NCBI GenBank assembly: GCA_030374765.1
Contig: JARGXX010000105.1
Location: 806,001-870,000 of the forward strand
Length of the DNA stretch: 64,000 nucleotides
From: Agarophyton chilense
Lineage: Eukaryota > Rhodophyta > Florideophyceae > Gracilariales > Gracilariaceae
Direction: 5' to 3'
Position numbers and translations under genes: made by a program. The stretch's first letter is position 1, and each line of letters starts with the position of its first letter. Below the pieces are notes generated by a model. That model saw nothing but the letters and a program-made list of their open reading frames with translations, was not told the origin of the DNA and searched no databases. This document shows positions 24,956-35,880 of the stretch, in pieces.

Positions 24956-25622
24956 TGTAGTATCCGTTCTAACGGAGCGAGAAGACACCTGCGACAGCGT
25001 TCGGACTGCCGATGGGTCGCTCGCGGCGAAGTAAAAGGGGTGGTAGAGCTACAACACCAGCGAGCTGGAAGTGGGGTGTAAGGCCACTACTCGCCAGCGA
25101 GGGTGAACAGTGCAACTGTAAGACGTTGATGGGACGTTGGTACGAGACGGCTCTTGAAGTGGTTGGCGGCTGACTATCTATTATAGCTCGTCCGGATCTC
25201 CGGTTACGGAATCCTAAGCGAGGAACAGAATAGTCATGATGCCCATGTTGTCTCCTTTACTTGGAGTCGGCGCTCACCTCTGGTACACTATATACTGTGT
25301 GCCAGGGTGAGTGCTCAAATAAATATATAAATAATACCCAGTGGTCAGCCACTGAGCCAAACCACTGTATGGGTACGGTCCCTAATGGACGTCTAGCTAC
25401 AAAGGGTAGTAAAACCAGCCACGTGGATGGCCACTACATGCGCCGTTGCAAGCCACTCCACTCGTGATGCCACGTGTTCCACTAATGTACCCTGCCTCCT
25501 GGCATCCTACGCGGTGTGCCGATTCATATCAAAAGTTTGATGGCATCACTCACTTATGAGTTCCAACCGCGACTTCGCGAAAAATCATCCTATCGGATTC
25601 CCCGACATAGTAGAATACTACA
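24956..25622 (-). repeat. 3' LTR of element 3
   Basis: 667 bp with terminal inverted octamers TGTAGTAT and ATACTACA. It contains an AT-rich block (CAAATAAATATATAAATAAT, near 25,316) that is TATA-like on both strands. On the plus strand this block lies about 300 bp upstream of the antisense ORF start at 25,647, so this LTR could provide an antisense promoter. Confidence 0.93.
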
Positions 25623-25633
25623 TACCCCCCTCG
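25623..25633 (-). other. Polypurine tract of element 3
   Basis: On the minus strand the bases immediately before the 3' LTR read GAGGGGGGTA. A purine tract here is the expected site of plus-strand DNA priming and confirms that the left LTR is the 3' one. Confidence 0.75.
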
Positions 25634-25646
25634 TTAAGCGCGAACC

Positions 25647-27473
25647 ATGGGGGACGCAAGAAGCGTTTATACGCAGTCGGACCGGTGTTCCAGGTACTCA
25701 TCGTCATCACGAATTCCTCGCCGCACGACCAACTCGTACAGTTCTCAACAGCACTCTGTTCCTCACCGCTCTTCAGCTCGATCTCTCGCGCTGGATCCAA
25801 ACGCCGGGTCCAACCCGTTTCAGCCCTCCTCTGAGGATGTGCCTTCTGGGGCTCCGTCCAACACTGCTGGTTCTGCATCGCAGCCTACTGCTCAACTCGG
25901 TCCATACCGTTCGTTCCCCACACCGTACGCCGGATTCCGGTCGGTACCGTTACCTCAGCCAACCGTGGCTCCAATGCCGAACGCGGCTTACGTCGCCTCT
26001 GCAGGTGTGATTCGAGCTCCTTCTCGTCGTGCTCAGCGGAGCTACCCGCACCCTGCGGATTTCTATAGACGAGATCCTCTCGACGACGTCGAACTTTTCG
26101 CACAAGCGCCCTGGTTTGATCCAGTTGCTATCCGCGATGACGCGTTGATACAACAGTATGTACACGGTGGGTACTTCCCTGACGGTATTCCGGAACACGC
26201 GATTCATAGCGACGACTGGGCGAGCCATATTGCTTTGCCAGACAACGCGATTGCGCGATATTCAACGGAAACCTTTTCCGAAGCCCGTACGCGGTTCACC
26301 AAGCTGATTTACCAGCGTCTTCACTCATTCATCAGTACGGTTCTACTCCCGCAGGACTGGGAACTAGATATCTGGAAAGCCCGTACCGACGGTGAAGGTT
26401 CCTCGTATATCGAGACACTGGTTGAAGTCGATGTTAGCGGTTGGCGCGGTGTGCGCGGTGTGCGTGATGCAGCTCTCTGCTTTCAGCAACCTCTTCTCCG
26501 TGCGGAGTTCCGCTTCCTTTGAAAGTGTGACATTCCCTATTGGGATTATCCCCGTTGGGAATGTCGTACTCGACCACGTTTGGGCTATTTGGTGCCGTAT
26601 CAAATGATAGAGATTGACCGCATCCGGCGGAAGGCGCGCTTCGGGCGCTACATCGGTATTCCGGAGCATTGGGCGGCGATCGAGAGTCCTCGTGGTTGCC
26701 CTGTGGAGCTCCCACCGGCGATCTTTTATATCGGGTCCGCGTTGGTTAACGACCCGTTCTCGGGATATTGGACGGTGGTTTATACCGAGTTTATCGCCAA
26801 GATGGCCGTCTTCCTCCTGTGGGATGCTTATGATACCTTTAGAGTTTGGTACATGTCGCCCACAGCGCGAAAGTATGCGAGAGAACTCGATGTTTCCCTT
26901 GTCCTGGGATCCCGTGCGAACCATGCCGAATTCCTCCATCTTGGGGATTTGATCGACAGTGTCGATTGGTCTGGATTACCAGCTGATCAATCCGCTCGCC
27001 GAACCCGTGCAAGACAACACGACCATTCTCCTGGAAGAACAGCAAGTGTTGGAGATTTCGTTTGGTACGACCCCTGGACGCGCCAGTTGATCACCTCCGA
27101 GCAGACTCGCTTTCTTCGGGAGAATCCGCGTGACATGCCACCGAACCAGCTTACTGGATACGTGTTAGATGCTACTCCATCCGAGAACGGAGAGGAACCG
27201 TATGAGAAAGCGCCGGGAGCTGAGGCTGAACTCAGTTACGAGGACGAGTCAGAGCTGGCAGGCGTAGAGACTTCCGTCGATCAATCCGCAGCGGCGGGAG
27301 TTGCTCAAGAGTACTTTCATGGGTTTACCCAACAACCAAGTGCAGTGCCGGTCGAATATCCAGGCTTCGATCCGCTGAGGCAGTTCCTCTTAGATGCGGG
27401 CTTTCCCGTGGACCAAGTTGAGGGTGATCGCGCACAGCTTCTTGCGAACCTGCGTGATCGCATGTCTCTTTGA
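25647..27473 (+). pseudogene. Antisense accessory gene of element 3
   Basis: A 609-codon reading frame opposite to gag-pol, starting 25 bp inside the 3' LTR with ATG in good context (AACCATGG). One TGA at 26520-26522 divides it into 291 and about 316 codons in the same frame, so the ancestor was probably one protein. Residues 1-130 are rich in Ser, Pro, Gln and Arg. The middle is mixed and acidic/aromatic (DPLDDVELFAQAPWFDP). The second half has GYLVPYQMIEIDRIR, DFVWYDPWTRQLITSEQ and an acidic tail. I see no signal peptide, membrane segment, zinc motif or known domain. An AATAAA follows at 27527-27532. A homologue sits in the same antisense position in relic 2. Confidence 0.72.
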
Positions 27474-27575
27474 TGATCCCAGAAAAGACTTCTAGTCAAC
27501 ACACCTGGCAGTGACATCTTGATACCAATAAAACTCCGGTGACTTCGTGTCTTCACGTTCCCTTCGTATCTTCTA

Positions 27576-27722
27576 GTCTTCATCTCTTCTCGCTTCTCGA
27601 GTTCTTAACTTCTTCTTCTCGCTTCTCGAGTTTGATACTTCCCTTCTCGCTTCTCGAGTTCTTCAATCCTTCTCCTCTCGCTTCTCGAGTTCTTCAATCC
27701 TTCTTCTCTCTTCTCAAGTTTG
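27576..27722 (+). repeat. CTTCTCGCTTCTCGAGTT minisatellite
   Basis: Several imperfect units of CTTCTCGCTTCTCGAGTT with short T/C-rich spacers, just after the stop and AATAAA of the antisense gene. A shorter array of the same unit follows the second copy at about 28,655-28,712. On the gag-pol (minus) strand the array is purine-rich. Confidence 0.85.
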
Positions 27723-27728
27723 TCCTAG

Positions 27729-28550
27729 GTGATAATCAGTAAATGTCGTGTGCAGGGCAACCCCCCTTGTGGTTGCCCTGTGGAGCTCCCACCGGCGATC
27801 TCCTACATCAGGTCCGCGTTGGTTAACGACACGTTCTCGGGATATTGGGCGGTGGTTTATACCGAGTTTATCGCCAAGATGGCCGTCTTTCTCCTGTGGG
27901 ATGCTTATGTTACCTTTAGAGTTTGGTTCATGTCCCCCACAGCGCGAAAGTGTGCGAGAGAACTCGATCATTCCCTTGTCTTGGGATCCCGTGCGAACCA
28001 TGCCGACTTCTTTAATCCTGTGGATTTGATCGACAGAGTCGATTGGTCTGGATTGACAGCTGATCAGTACGCTCGCGGACCCCATGCAAGACACCACGAC
28101 CATTCTCCTGGACGAACAGCAAGTGCTAGAGATTTCGTTTGGTACGACCCCTGGACGCGCCAGTTGATCACCTCCGAGCAGGCTCGCTTTCTTCGGGAGA
28201 ACCCGCGTGACATGCCACCGAACCAGCTTACTGGATACGTGTTAGATGCTACTCCATCCGAGAACGGAGAGGAACCGTATGAGAAAGCGCCGGGAGCTGA
28301 GGCTGAACTCAGTTACGAGGACGAGTCAGAGCTGGCAGGCGTAGCGACTTCCGTCGATCAATCCGCAGCGGCGGGAGTTGCTCAAGAGTACTTTCATGGG
28401 TTTACCCAACAACCAAGTGCAGTGCCGGTCGAATATCCAGGCTTCGATCCGCTGAGGCAGTTCCTCTTAGATGCGGGCTTTCCCGTGGACCAAGTTGAGG
28501 TTGATCGCGCACAGCTTCTTGCGAACCTGCGCGATCGCATGTCTCTTTGA
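27729..28550 (+). pseudogene. Duplicated C-terminal half of antisense gene
   Basis: Second tandem copy of the C-terminal half of the antisense accessory gene, about 260 codons of homology. It lacks the N-terminal half and has no suitable ATG at its upstream end, so on its own it could start only at an internal Met. AATAAA follows at 28603-28608. It differs from copy 1 at about 25-30 residues, mostly in the first third. Confidence 0.75.
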
Positions 28551-28903
28551 TGATCCCAGAAAAGACTCCTATTCAACACCCTTGCAGTGGTATCTTGATA
28601 CCAATAAAACTCCGGTGACTTCGTGTCTTCACGTTCCCTCCTTATCTTCTAGTATTTATCTCTTCTCGCTTCTCGAGTTCTTCAATCCTTCTTCTCGCTT
28701 CTCGAGTTTGTCATAGGTTATAATCAGTAAATGTCCTTTCCTTGCGTGTCTTCACGTTTCCTCTTCATGATTTCTTGTTTTCTTCTCGCCTTTCGAGGTT
28801 TTACTACCTTTGTAGCCCATACTTAGAAGTGGGATGTGCCCATGAGCGCGACTATCGAGGAGTCGATCTCCCTGGGGAGTGGTAATCGCATGTGTCGATG
28901 ATA
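28551..28903. other. Convergent spacer in element 3
   Basis: Spacer between the 3' end of the antisense duplicate (plus) and the end of the chromodomain ORF (minus). It holds AATAAA, the second minisatellite block and a partial third repeat of the unit end (TTCACGTTTCC). Transcripts from the two strands would converge here. Confidence 0.55.
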
Positions 28904-29860
28904 TTACACGAGCTGCGAACGGGGCATATGAGCTATAGGTTCCCACGTATCCGCTTCTGAAGGAAAACCGTACCAACGGACTCGATACAGTAATTCTCTA
29001 GTATCTTCATGCTCGCCATGTTCACATATGCGATCCATAACATATTCCTGGGCGTTTCCCAATGTTTTCGCTGTTGGCGCGAGACTCCTGTTAACAGGTT
29101 TGAAATGCCCTAGGGCTGACCCAAGCGTCTCTGTTTTAGCAGTCTCAGCGTCGCTAAGCGTTCGCTCGTCGACTAACTGTCGTTCTGCCCGCAGGGGCAG
29201 TGTACTCATTCCTTGACAACCTTTCTCAGATAAAGAGCTATCCGGTTTTCCAGGTTCCATAGAAGCGTACTTCTTGCTACTTCTCAATTCCATTCGTGGA
29301 TGAACTTCCTTCGGTTTATCCGATTCTGACCGCTGTTCGGTGGACGATGGTGCTTGCTCCACGACAGGAGGCGATACCTCTTCTTCTTCCTGTTCACGAG
29401 GGATGGGAGCCGATATCGGCGGAACAGCGAGTGGCGCTTCACCTGACAGTTCAGCCTGAAGCGGCAACGGCGCGTTTTCGCGTGCACTCGTTTCCAAGTC
29501 CTTGGAGCCAAAGTCCAAGACATCTTTCCTGCTTTCAGGTTCCATTTCTGTACTTACGGGTGTGCCCGTGCCACGGAGCATATCCCGATACTTCGGAAGC
29601 TGTCCGTGATTGGCGTACGCAACCGCCGGCGGTGGGAGATCAAGAGCTTTCTCCTCCGCTCGAGCCATTGGTGGCGGTTCACTCTCCTCAGAGTCACTTG
29701 GGCTTTTGCCTTGACGTTCTGTCGCATATGCCTCCTTAGTTCTACCAGATACCTGGACTTCCATTTGCGGGTCAGGCGCGACTTCAACGCCATTGCGCGA
29801 TACACTTTCAACGTCCTCACCTGTCTTGATGACCACTATGTCTTCATTAAGGTCCACCAC
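28904..29860 (-). pseudogene. Pol C-terminal extension with chromodomain, element 3
   Basis: A 318-codon open block whose last 50 residues form a chromodomain: EYVMDRICEHGEHEDTRELL, then YRVRWYGFPSEADTWEPIAH. The three cage aromatics (Tyr, Trp, Trp) are in place. In Ty3 chromoviruses this domain follows integrase and can guide insertion to marked chromatin. The long segment before it is acidic, Ser/Glu/Pro-rich and unstructured. One stop separates it from the integrase block. Confidence 0.88.
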
Positions 29861-30841
29861 TTAGAAGGGTCCAGCCGCCATCGGCAACAACTTATGACGA
29901 GATTCTTCCTGTTTGTCAGGTCTTTCGTCTTGCACGAAAACGTGACCTCCTACTCGGATTGCCGGATTTCCTCTTCGCCTTCTGGCTTCATAGTTTCGCT
30001 TATAGCGAGCTTGCGTCTTTGATAACTCCTTAGCGGCTTCTTCCGCTCTGGCCTTCAGGTCATTCCTCCATTTCAGATGGTACTTAGCCGGGGTCGGCGC
30101 GTCCAATTCTGTCTCGTCGTCGAGCGCAACCGGTAAAGCCGGAGGGTTACGTGAGAGCACGAGGTCGAACGGTGCCTTCCTTGTAGAGGTATGCACTTGC
30201 GTATTGTACGCGTAGCACAGAGTATCAGTAAACATGTCCCATTCTTTCGGGTGGTCCGCGATGTAGTGTCATAATGCTGCTATAAGCGTGCGGTTGAAAC
30301 GCTACACCTGACCGTTGCATTGCGGATGATAGGTCGTGGTAAACACGTTTCGAATGCACATAATGCTGCAAACATTCTGAAAGAACTTCGCAACGAATTG
30401 CTTTCCATTGTCTGATAACAGAACTTCTGGTGGTCTGTACATAAATACCGAGTGTTTGATAAACGCTTGTGCGATTACGGTTGCGGTTATCCGCCTCAGC
30501 GGCACAGTCCGCACTAGCTTCGAGAAGCGGTCGGTGATTACCAATAGGTAGCGATAACCTCGCCTTGAGCGAATCAATTCCCCTAGGATGTCGATACTGA
30601 CGTATTGTAAAGGCGCTTTCGCCTGGAATAAAGTCATAGGTTTCCGCTTCCTGTAAGGCTTTACGCGATTCTTCGCACATGTTGTACACAACCTCACTGT
30701 AGCATGGCAGTCCATTGCCAAAGTAGGCCAGTAAAAATCTCTTCTTAGAGTCATGAACAACTTCGTTCCTCCTAGATGACCAGACAGCCTGCTGTAGTGT
30801 GCCAGATGGAGTACTCGACTCTTCAAGACGTGTGGAATCAC
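29861..30841 (-). pseudogene. Integrase, element 3
   Basis: The zinc region HLAHYSRLSGHLGG and CTTCAKN is intact. The core has Asp in YVSIDILGEL and Asp in VLLSDNGKQF. At the expected NGQVERFN motif the catalytic Glu codon is TAG (at about 30,302), a single-base change from GAG. A further stop follows within 12 codons, then a distal block (YNTQVHTSTRKAPFDLVLS) and a GPY-like end. A frameshift at about 30,845 separates it from RNase H. Confidence 0.9.
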
Positions 30842-30848
30842 GATTTGA

Positions 30849-31814
30849 TCATGCTTTTAGACATGTCTTAACAGTATTCCTCGTGAATCGAGTGAAAAGG
30901 GGAGCTCCTCCCCCCCCGTTAACACGAGAGTGTATCGACGCACAAAATATATCGGCGTGTTGCTCATTGAGGAGCTCAGTGCACGAGATTCGCTCGAGTT
31001 GAACTGAAGGGTCAGTGTCTGCTAATGCAAGGAACGGGTCTGCATCCGAAAAATAATCAAGGGTCTCTTGTTCCTCTTCTTCAAAAGATGGTGAATGGGT
31101 CTCCATGTAGAAGCAAGGTATCTCTTCATCGATTTCGCCTTGGGTTTCGCCCAGTGTTTTAAGTCGCGATAGCGCGTCAGCTTGGACATTGGCCAATCCC
31201 TTCTTATGCTTCACTTCAAAATCGAATTCAGAAAGGCGTAAGCGCCATCGTGTGAGACGACCAGACGGGTCTGTAATGGACAGTAACCATCGTAAAGACG
31301 AATGATCCGTGTTGACGGTAAAACGTTCTCCCTGGAGATACGGTCGCAATGTGGTTAGAGCCCAAACGACTGCAAGGCATTCCTTTTCTGAAACTGAATA
31401 CTTCTTCTCAGCTGCGTTCAGCGATCTTGACCAGTAACAAATGGGGTTGCGTTCACTATCAGGGTGTGCTTAAAAAAGGGCACACCCTACTTGGTACTCG
31501 CTAGAGTCGGTATCCAATGAGTATGGCAGATAGAGGATGGACAGCACCAAGACTGGGGCTGTAATAATCTTTGTCTTCAGCGTGTCAAACGCTTCCGCTT
31601 CAGCTTGTCTGAATTGTTCCAGCTGTACTGGTTGTCCTTTACGCAGCTTTGCGTTGAGCGGTGCCGCTATGTGCGAGTATCGCGGCACGAATCGTCGGTA
31701 GACGTTGAACAAGCCGAGGAAAGAACGCAATTGCTTCTGTGTCGAAGGAGGTTGTACTTCGCGGAGAGCCGCTGTTTGTGCCTCTTGAATGGCAAGCTGT
31801 CCCGGCTTGATCAT
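30849..31814 (-). pseudogene. RT end and RNase H, element 3
   Basis: RT connection (FLGLFNVYRRFVPRYSHIAA) leads into RNase H: SLDTDSSEYQVGCALF, EKECLAVVWALTTLRPYL, TDHSSLRWLLS and NVQADALSRL. A TAA at 31,470 sits where relic 2 has Gln (ALFQ), a single-base change from CAA. The catalytic Asp and Glu positions look intact. A Glu/Asp-rich linker follows. Confidence 0.88.
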
Positions 31815-31844
31815 ATGTCCTAAGTACCTGACGGTGCCAGCGAA

Positions 31845-33602
31845 CTATTCGCATTTCTTGAACTTCAAGGTGATACCTGCGCTCTGTAGTGGTTTGAGGA
31901 TCTCCTCGCCGTGCCGTAAATGGCTTTCCACATCCTGGGAAAAGATGATCACATCGTCCAAATAGACTAAACAAGTCTTCCACTTGTATCTTGAGAGCAA
32001 GATGTCTAGACTACGCTGGAAAGTAGCAGGTGCATTCGTTAAGCCAAAGGGCATCCTTTTGAAACGGTAGAGACCGGTGTGACACGCAAATGAGCTTTTG
32101 TCTTGGTCTTCTTCCGCTACAGGCACCTGCCAATAGGCAGAGTTGGCTTCAAACGTGGTGAACACGTTCGCTTCTCCTAAGCCGTCAATACATTCGTCCA
32201 TTCGAGGCAACGGGTATGTATCTCGAATTGTAACTGCGTTCAGTTTTCGTTAATCGATACAGAATCGTAAAGAACCATCAGGTTTTGGAACCAGCACCAC
32301 TGGTAAGGCCCAAGCAGATTGAGCTGCTTCGATTACTCCTTCTTCCAGCATTTTGCTGACATTCTCCTCCTCCACTTGACGAGTTCGCGGTCCCGCTCTG
32401 TAGGGTGGTTGGGAGATGGGTCGTGACCCTGGGACCAAATCAATGTGATGTTCCGTAGCGGAGGTCTTTCCTAGTTTTCCACTCCGCATGGATGTATACT
32501 TCTTCAGCATAGACCTGATCTTCGTTCTGTAGTGTCCTGACACATGTGCTAAGTCTAGCTCATCGACCAGGCCCTCTGGATCCTTTGCCGTTTGCAATTG
32601 ATCTCCAGACGGAGTTTGCAGTTCTTCTTCTGTGTCACCGACATGGGTTTGTCCCAATAGTTCTGCAGTAGAAATATGAGTAGGGACCACCACTATGGGA
32701 TGAGGCAAAGCTGTTGCAACAACCTGATTCTTCGGTATCTCATAATCGTTGTCGGTGAAATTACTCACTAGTATCCAAAAGGGGCTACCAAGATCAACCT
32801 GAGCAATGCCGTTAGCGACTAGCAATCCACGGGATTCGTACATCCGATTATTCGGTTGAATAACCACGAGTCCGTGTCGATCTGATCTTACTTGAACCCA
32901 AGTTTGGGTTTGCACCGTCAGCATGGAACTCTTCGCTACTCTAATTTTCGGCGAGACACGTCCTCGGGGTTTCCCGTATTCCATAGATGGTGGAAATGGA
33001 GGTGCTTCAGAGCAATGACGCATTGGCTTGCGAACAATTGGTACCATTGATCCATCATCTAGTTCCACTAGTTTTCTTCGCGGGCGAATAGCTTCGGCAA
33101 ACTTGTCGCAATAATCACATCCCAGTACCACTGGTGCAGCTAACTTCTTACAGACGATGAAGTCGACTAGGACTGCAAAGCGTCCCAAACGCACCACGAG
33201 TCGAACTGTTCCCAGTGTCTTCACAGCATTTTTGTTGGCATCCCGGATGTCCGACAAAGGACCGTATCGAATACGTTCTAAGTCAGCAGGAGCGAGTTCC
33301 GATTCCCGTATAAAGTTCGGACCAGCACCTGTATCCAGGATAGTCAATCGACGAGATAACAGATTCCTGTCAGAGCCGAAGTCGCCATAGACCTTATAGT
33401 TTCTTTTAGACATTACCATGAGGTAACTTTCCAGTTTTGACGGACAAGTATAACGTCTCAAAGGACGATGAAACTCACAGTCAAACTGTACTCGCTTTCC
33501 GTCCGGCGGATTGATTCCGTACGGCGGAAATTTCTGAGGCCTCAAGAGAATCTTGGGGTTCCAAGCACGGGAGCAGGGAGGCGATCTCTCCCTGGTCATC
33601 AC
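31845..33602 (-). pseudogene. Protease and reverse transcriptase, element 3
   Basis: Starts with a linker and a retropepsin active site ILDTGAGPNFI (Asp near 33,335). A long spacer leads to RT: MLEEGVIEAAQSAWALPVVL, PDGSLRFCID, a TAA where Tyr is usual, RKLNAVTIRDTYPLPRMDE, MPFGLTNAPATFQ and the active site VYLDDVIIFS. The first palm aspartate motif reads TTFEANSAYW, with Glu. The TAA (32,250) and a TAG at 31,845 are the only breaks in this Pol part. Confidence 0.9.
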
Positions 33603-33643
33603 TACGAGATCGACTAGTGCCGACCCCCTAGGGGCTCCCTCAC

Positions 33644-35655
33644 TTAGTTTTCCGGTTGCACCGCCTTATTCGCCTCAAAAGCGTCTCTTCCTACCGGGGT
33701 TCCGGGTTGTAACACTTCAGCATTCTGAGCAACCGGCTTGTCCGTCCGGCACATTGGTGTCTGAGAAAACCAACTTTTGGCTTTCCAATACATGCCCGCC
33801 GGTACGCGGCTCCTTTCCTCTTCTGAGAACGCTTCATAATTCGTCATGATACGACTCAGATCCTTTGCAGGAAGCGTGCATTCTGCACTCAAATGGTGTT
33901 TTCCATAACATGAATAACATATCAAACCGTCACGAAGGTTGGTCAACATAGGTTGTGAACAGTATGCCGTGCGAGTATCCACCCATCCGGGTTTCCCGTT
34001 CTTAAAACCTCCTTGTAGAGGCACCTTGTAGGGACGGTACATAGGTCGACGGCCCTCCACAGCCATTAGGGCTTCCTCGTCCTGAGACTTCGAGTGTGGG
34101 AGATCCACTGTAGGAACAGAAGAGTCCGCATATTCCATTAAATGGACCGCCTCCTCATGCAAGTCACTCCCTTTGGGTGCCAACGACTAATCTCGCGAGT
34201 GCACTGGAGATTCCGGATGTAGCAGTTTGCTGCGCTGATTAACTCTGGCGGAGATCTTCTCCTTACCCATTGAGGTTCCAAAAGACACTGAACCACGGGG
34301 GCTACCACGCGCTCTGGCTGCGTCTCCTTCAGCTTTCGCAATCTGAACTAACTCCAAAAAGGAGACTTTTCCATGCTTCTCTCGATATCGAGCTACCAAC
34401 GACTTGATGCTCGGGTCCAGCCCGTCGATGTACAAGGTAATCTTGTCCTCCGTCGAGTGAACGTTTCCACAGTGGACTGGAGCTTTGTTAAGCCTTGAGC
34501 TGTACTCAGCTTCGCCCTCCTCAGGCTTCTGGCTCACATCCCTTAGGTCCAGGATCGCCTGACGTATGGCGTTTGAAGTCGCGTAACTGCCCAGCAAATA
34601 CTGCACCGCCTCTGCTGTCAATGATCCGCATACGGAACGATATTGCTCTAAAGAAAAACTCTTCAGGAAGTGTGGTAAAGACACAAATGCCTGTGGTTCA
34701 CTCATCTCTAGAGTGTCTGCTTCGGCAACGAATCGAGTGAGAAACTCAATAACGAGAATGGGGGTTTTCCCATCAAATGTTAAATCATTAAGGCCGATCT
34801 TCAATCGTTTGATGTGATCCTTCACCTTCGCGGTGTCGCGTCCTGAGCTCTTCTTGCTCTTCACCTTCAGACGGTAGTACCTGTAATTCAGGACCTTCCG
34901 ATAAAGCGGAATCGTGCACGGGAGCACCTTCAATCCTCTGTAAGGTGAGCCTTTTTATCTCATTAACCACGAAGACGTGTTCTTCTTCCGAGATCGGGAC
35001 CTTCGATGACCATCATCACTGTCGTCCTCATCTGAAGTATCTGAATCATCTGAATCATCAGCACTGGAACTGAAGCCCTCCGTACTTGACGATTCATCAC
35101 TCGTATCACGTGCGGACTTCCGCTTCTTAGGTCGTGACTTCGACTTCTTCGAATGAGCTTCCTCCAAAGGAGCTCCTTCCTCTTCCAGCACAATTGGTTT
35201 AGCAGCAGTCTGCGCATGAACTACTGCCTCCAGGCGTTCTAAAAGAGGGTTAACTCGAGTGAGGACTTCCTCTACATCCACAGTTAAGCCAGGTAGCGCA
35301 TCGGGCGTATTCCCGTACCTTCCAGTAGATGGTTCAAATCCTCACGTAGTGTTTTCACTGATGCAAAGACCTGCTTCCCATCGTCTTGAAGAACGAGTGC
35401 TTGATGCGCACTGCGTAATTGTTCGACATCAGCGATAAGAGCAGCGATCTGCGATTCCAGCGCAACCATGCGCACACGCGAAGCGCTTGACTCAGACTTG
35501 AGACGACGCACTTCCCTGCGCAAATAATCCTCATCTTGAGGTCCGACGACCTCAGGGTCAACTATGGCTTCTATGGTGGGCGTGACTGCCGCTGCCACGG
35601 GGACCGGTACATCCGAGAGATCTCGTTCATCATTCACCGAGCGTGAGCGCGACAT
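33644..35655 (-). pseudogene. Gag region, element 3
   Basis: Four open blocks. 35655-35284 is a coiled coil (LRREVRRLKSESSASRVRM and onward). 35281-34955 is basic then very acidic (KKSKSRPKKRKSARD, DDSDDSDTSDEDD). 34933-34187 is the capsid-like domain with FVAEADTLEM, EYSSRLNKAPVHCG and YIDGLDPSIKSLVARY. 34183-33644 contains one CCHC knuckle (33,919-33,878; CYSCYGKHHLSAEC). Stops or frame changes separate the blocks. The first block starts about 225 bp inside the 5' LTR. Confidence 0.85.
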
Positions 35656-35880
35656 CGCTTGACGATACAGCCGCTCTCCGGCTTCAGGTGCGAACCAAAT
35701 GGGGTCTTCGACTTCTCGACCACGTGTTCAACCACGATGAATTCCGCAATTGCCGGAGGTGGTTCGATAAACAATAACTGTAGTGATTCCACTTGTTCCA
35801 AGTATCGATATCGATTCCACGTTCCCGGAACGAATTGTTCAGTGCAGCTGACCACAGTGGTTCTAAGTCGGGAGGCCACT

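Larger units (their letters stand above)
26694..28710 (+). repeat. Tandem duplication, 1,077-bp unit
   Basis: The segment starting GGTTGCCCTGTGG at 26694 repeats from 27771 with a constant offset of 1,077 bp through the stop codons (27471-27473 and 28548-28550). The second copy keeps its C-terminal 260-codon frame open without indels. Substitutions are concentrated in roughly the first 400 bp of the unit; the distal part is nearly identical, suggesting gene conversion. The duplicated part includes the AATAAA signal and the CTTCTCGCTTCTCGAG minisatellite. Confidence 0.88.

Noticed and set aside
8900..33602. TGA recoded as Trp in this genome
   Set aside because: Several TGA codons fall at Trp-like positions (relic 1 RT, UTP7), but H4, PLD and MCM9 end in TGA at the expected length, and relics also contain TAA and TAG breaks.
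35320..35360. GGTTCAAATCC B-box match (tRNA gene?)
   Set aside because: It lies in Gag coding sequence of element 3 and the flanks do not fold into tRNA arms.
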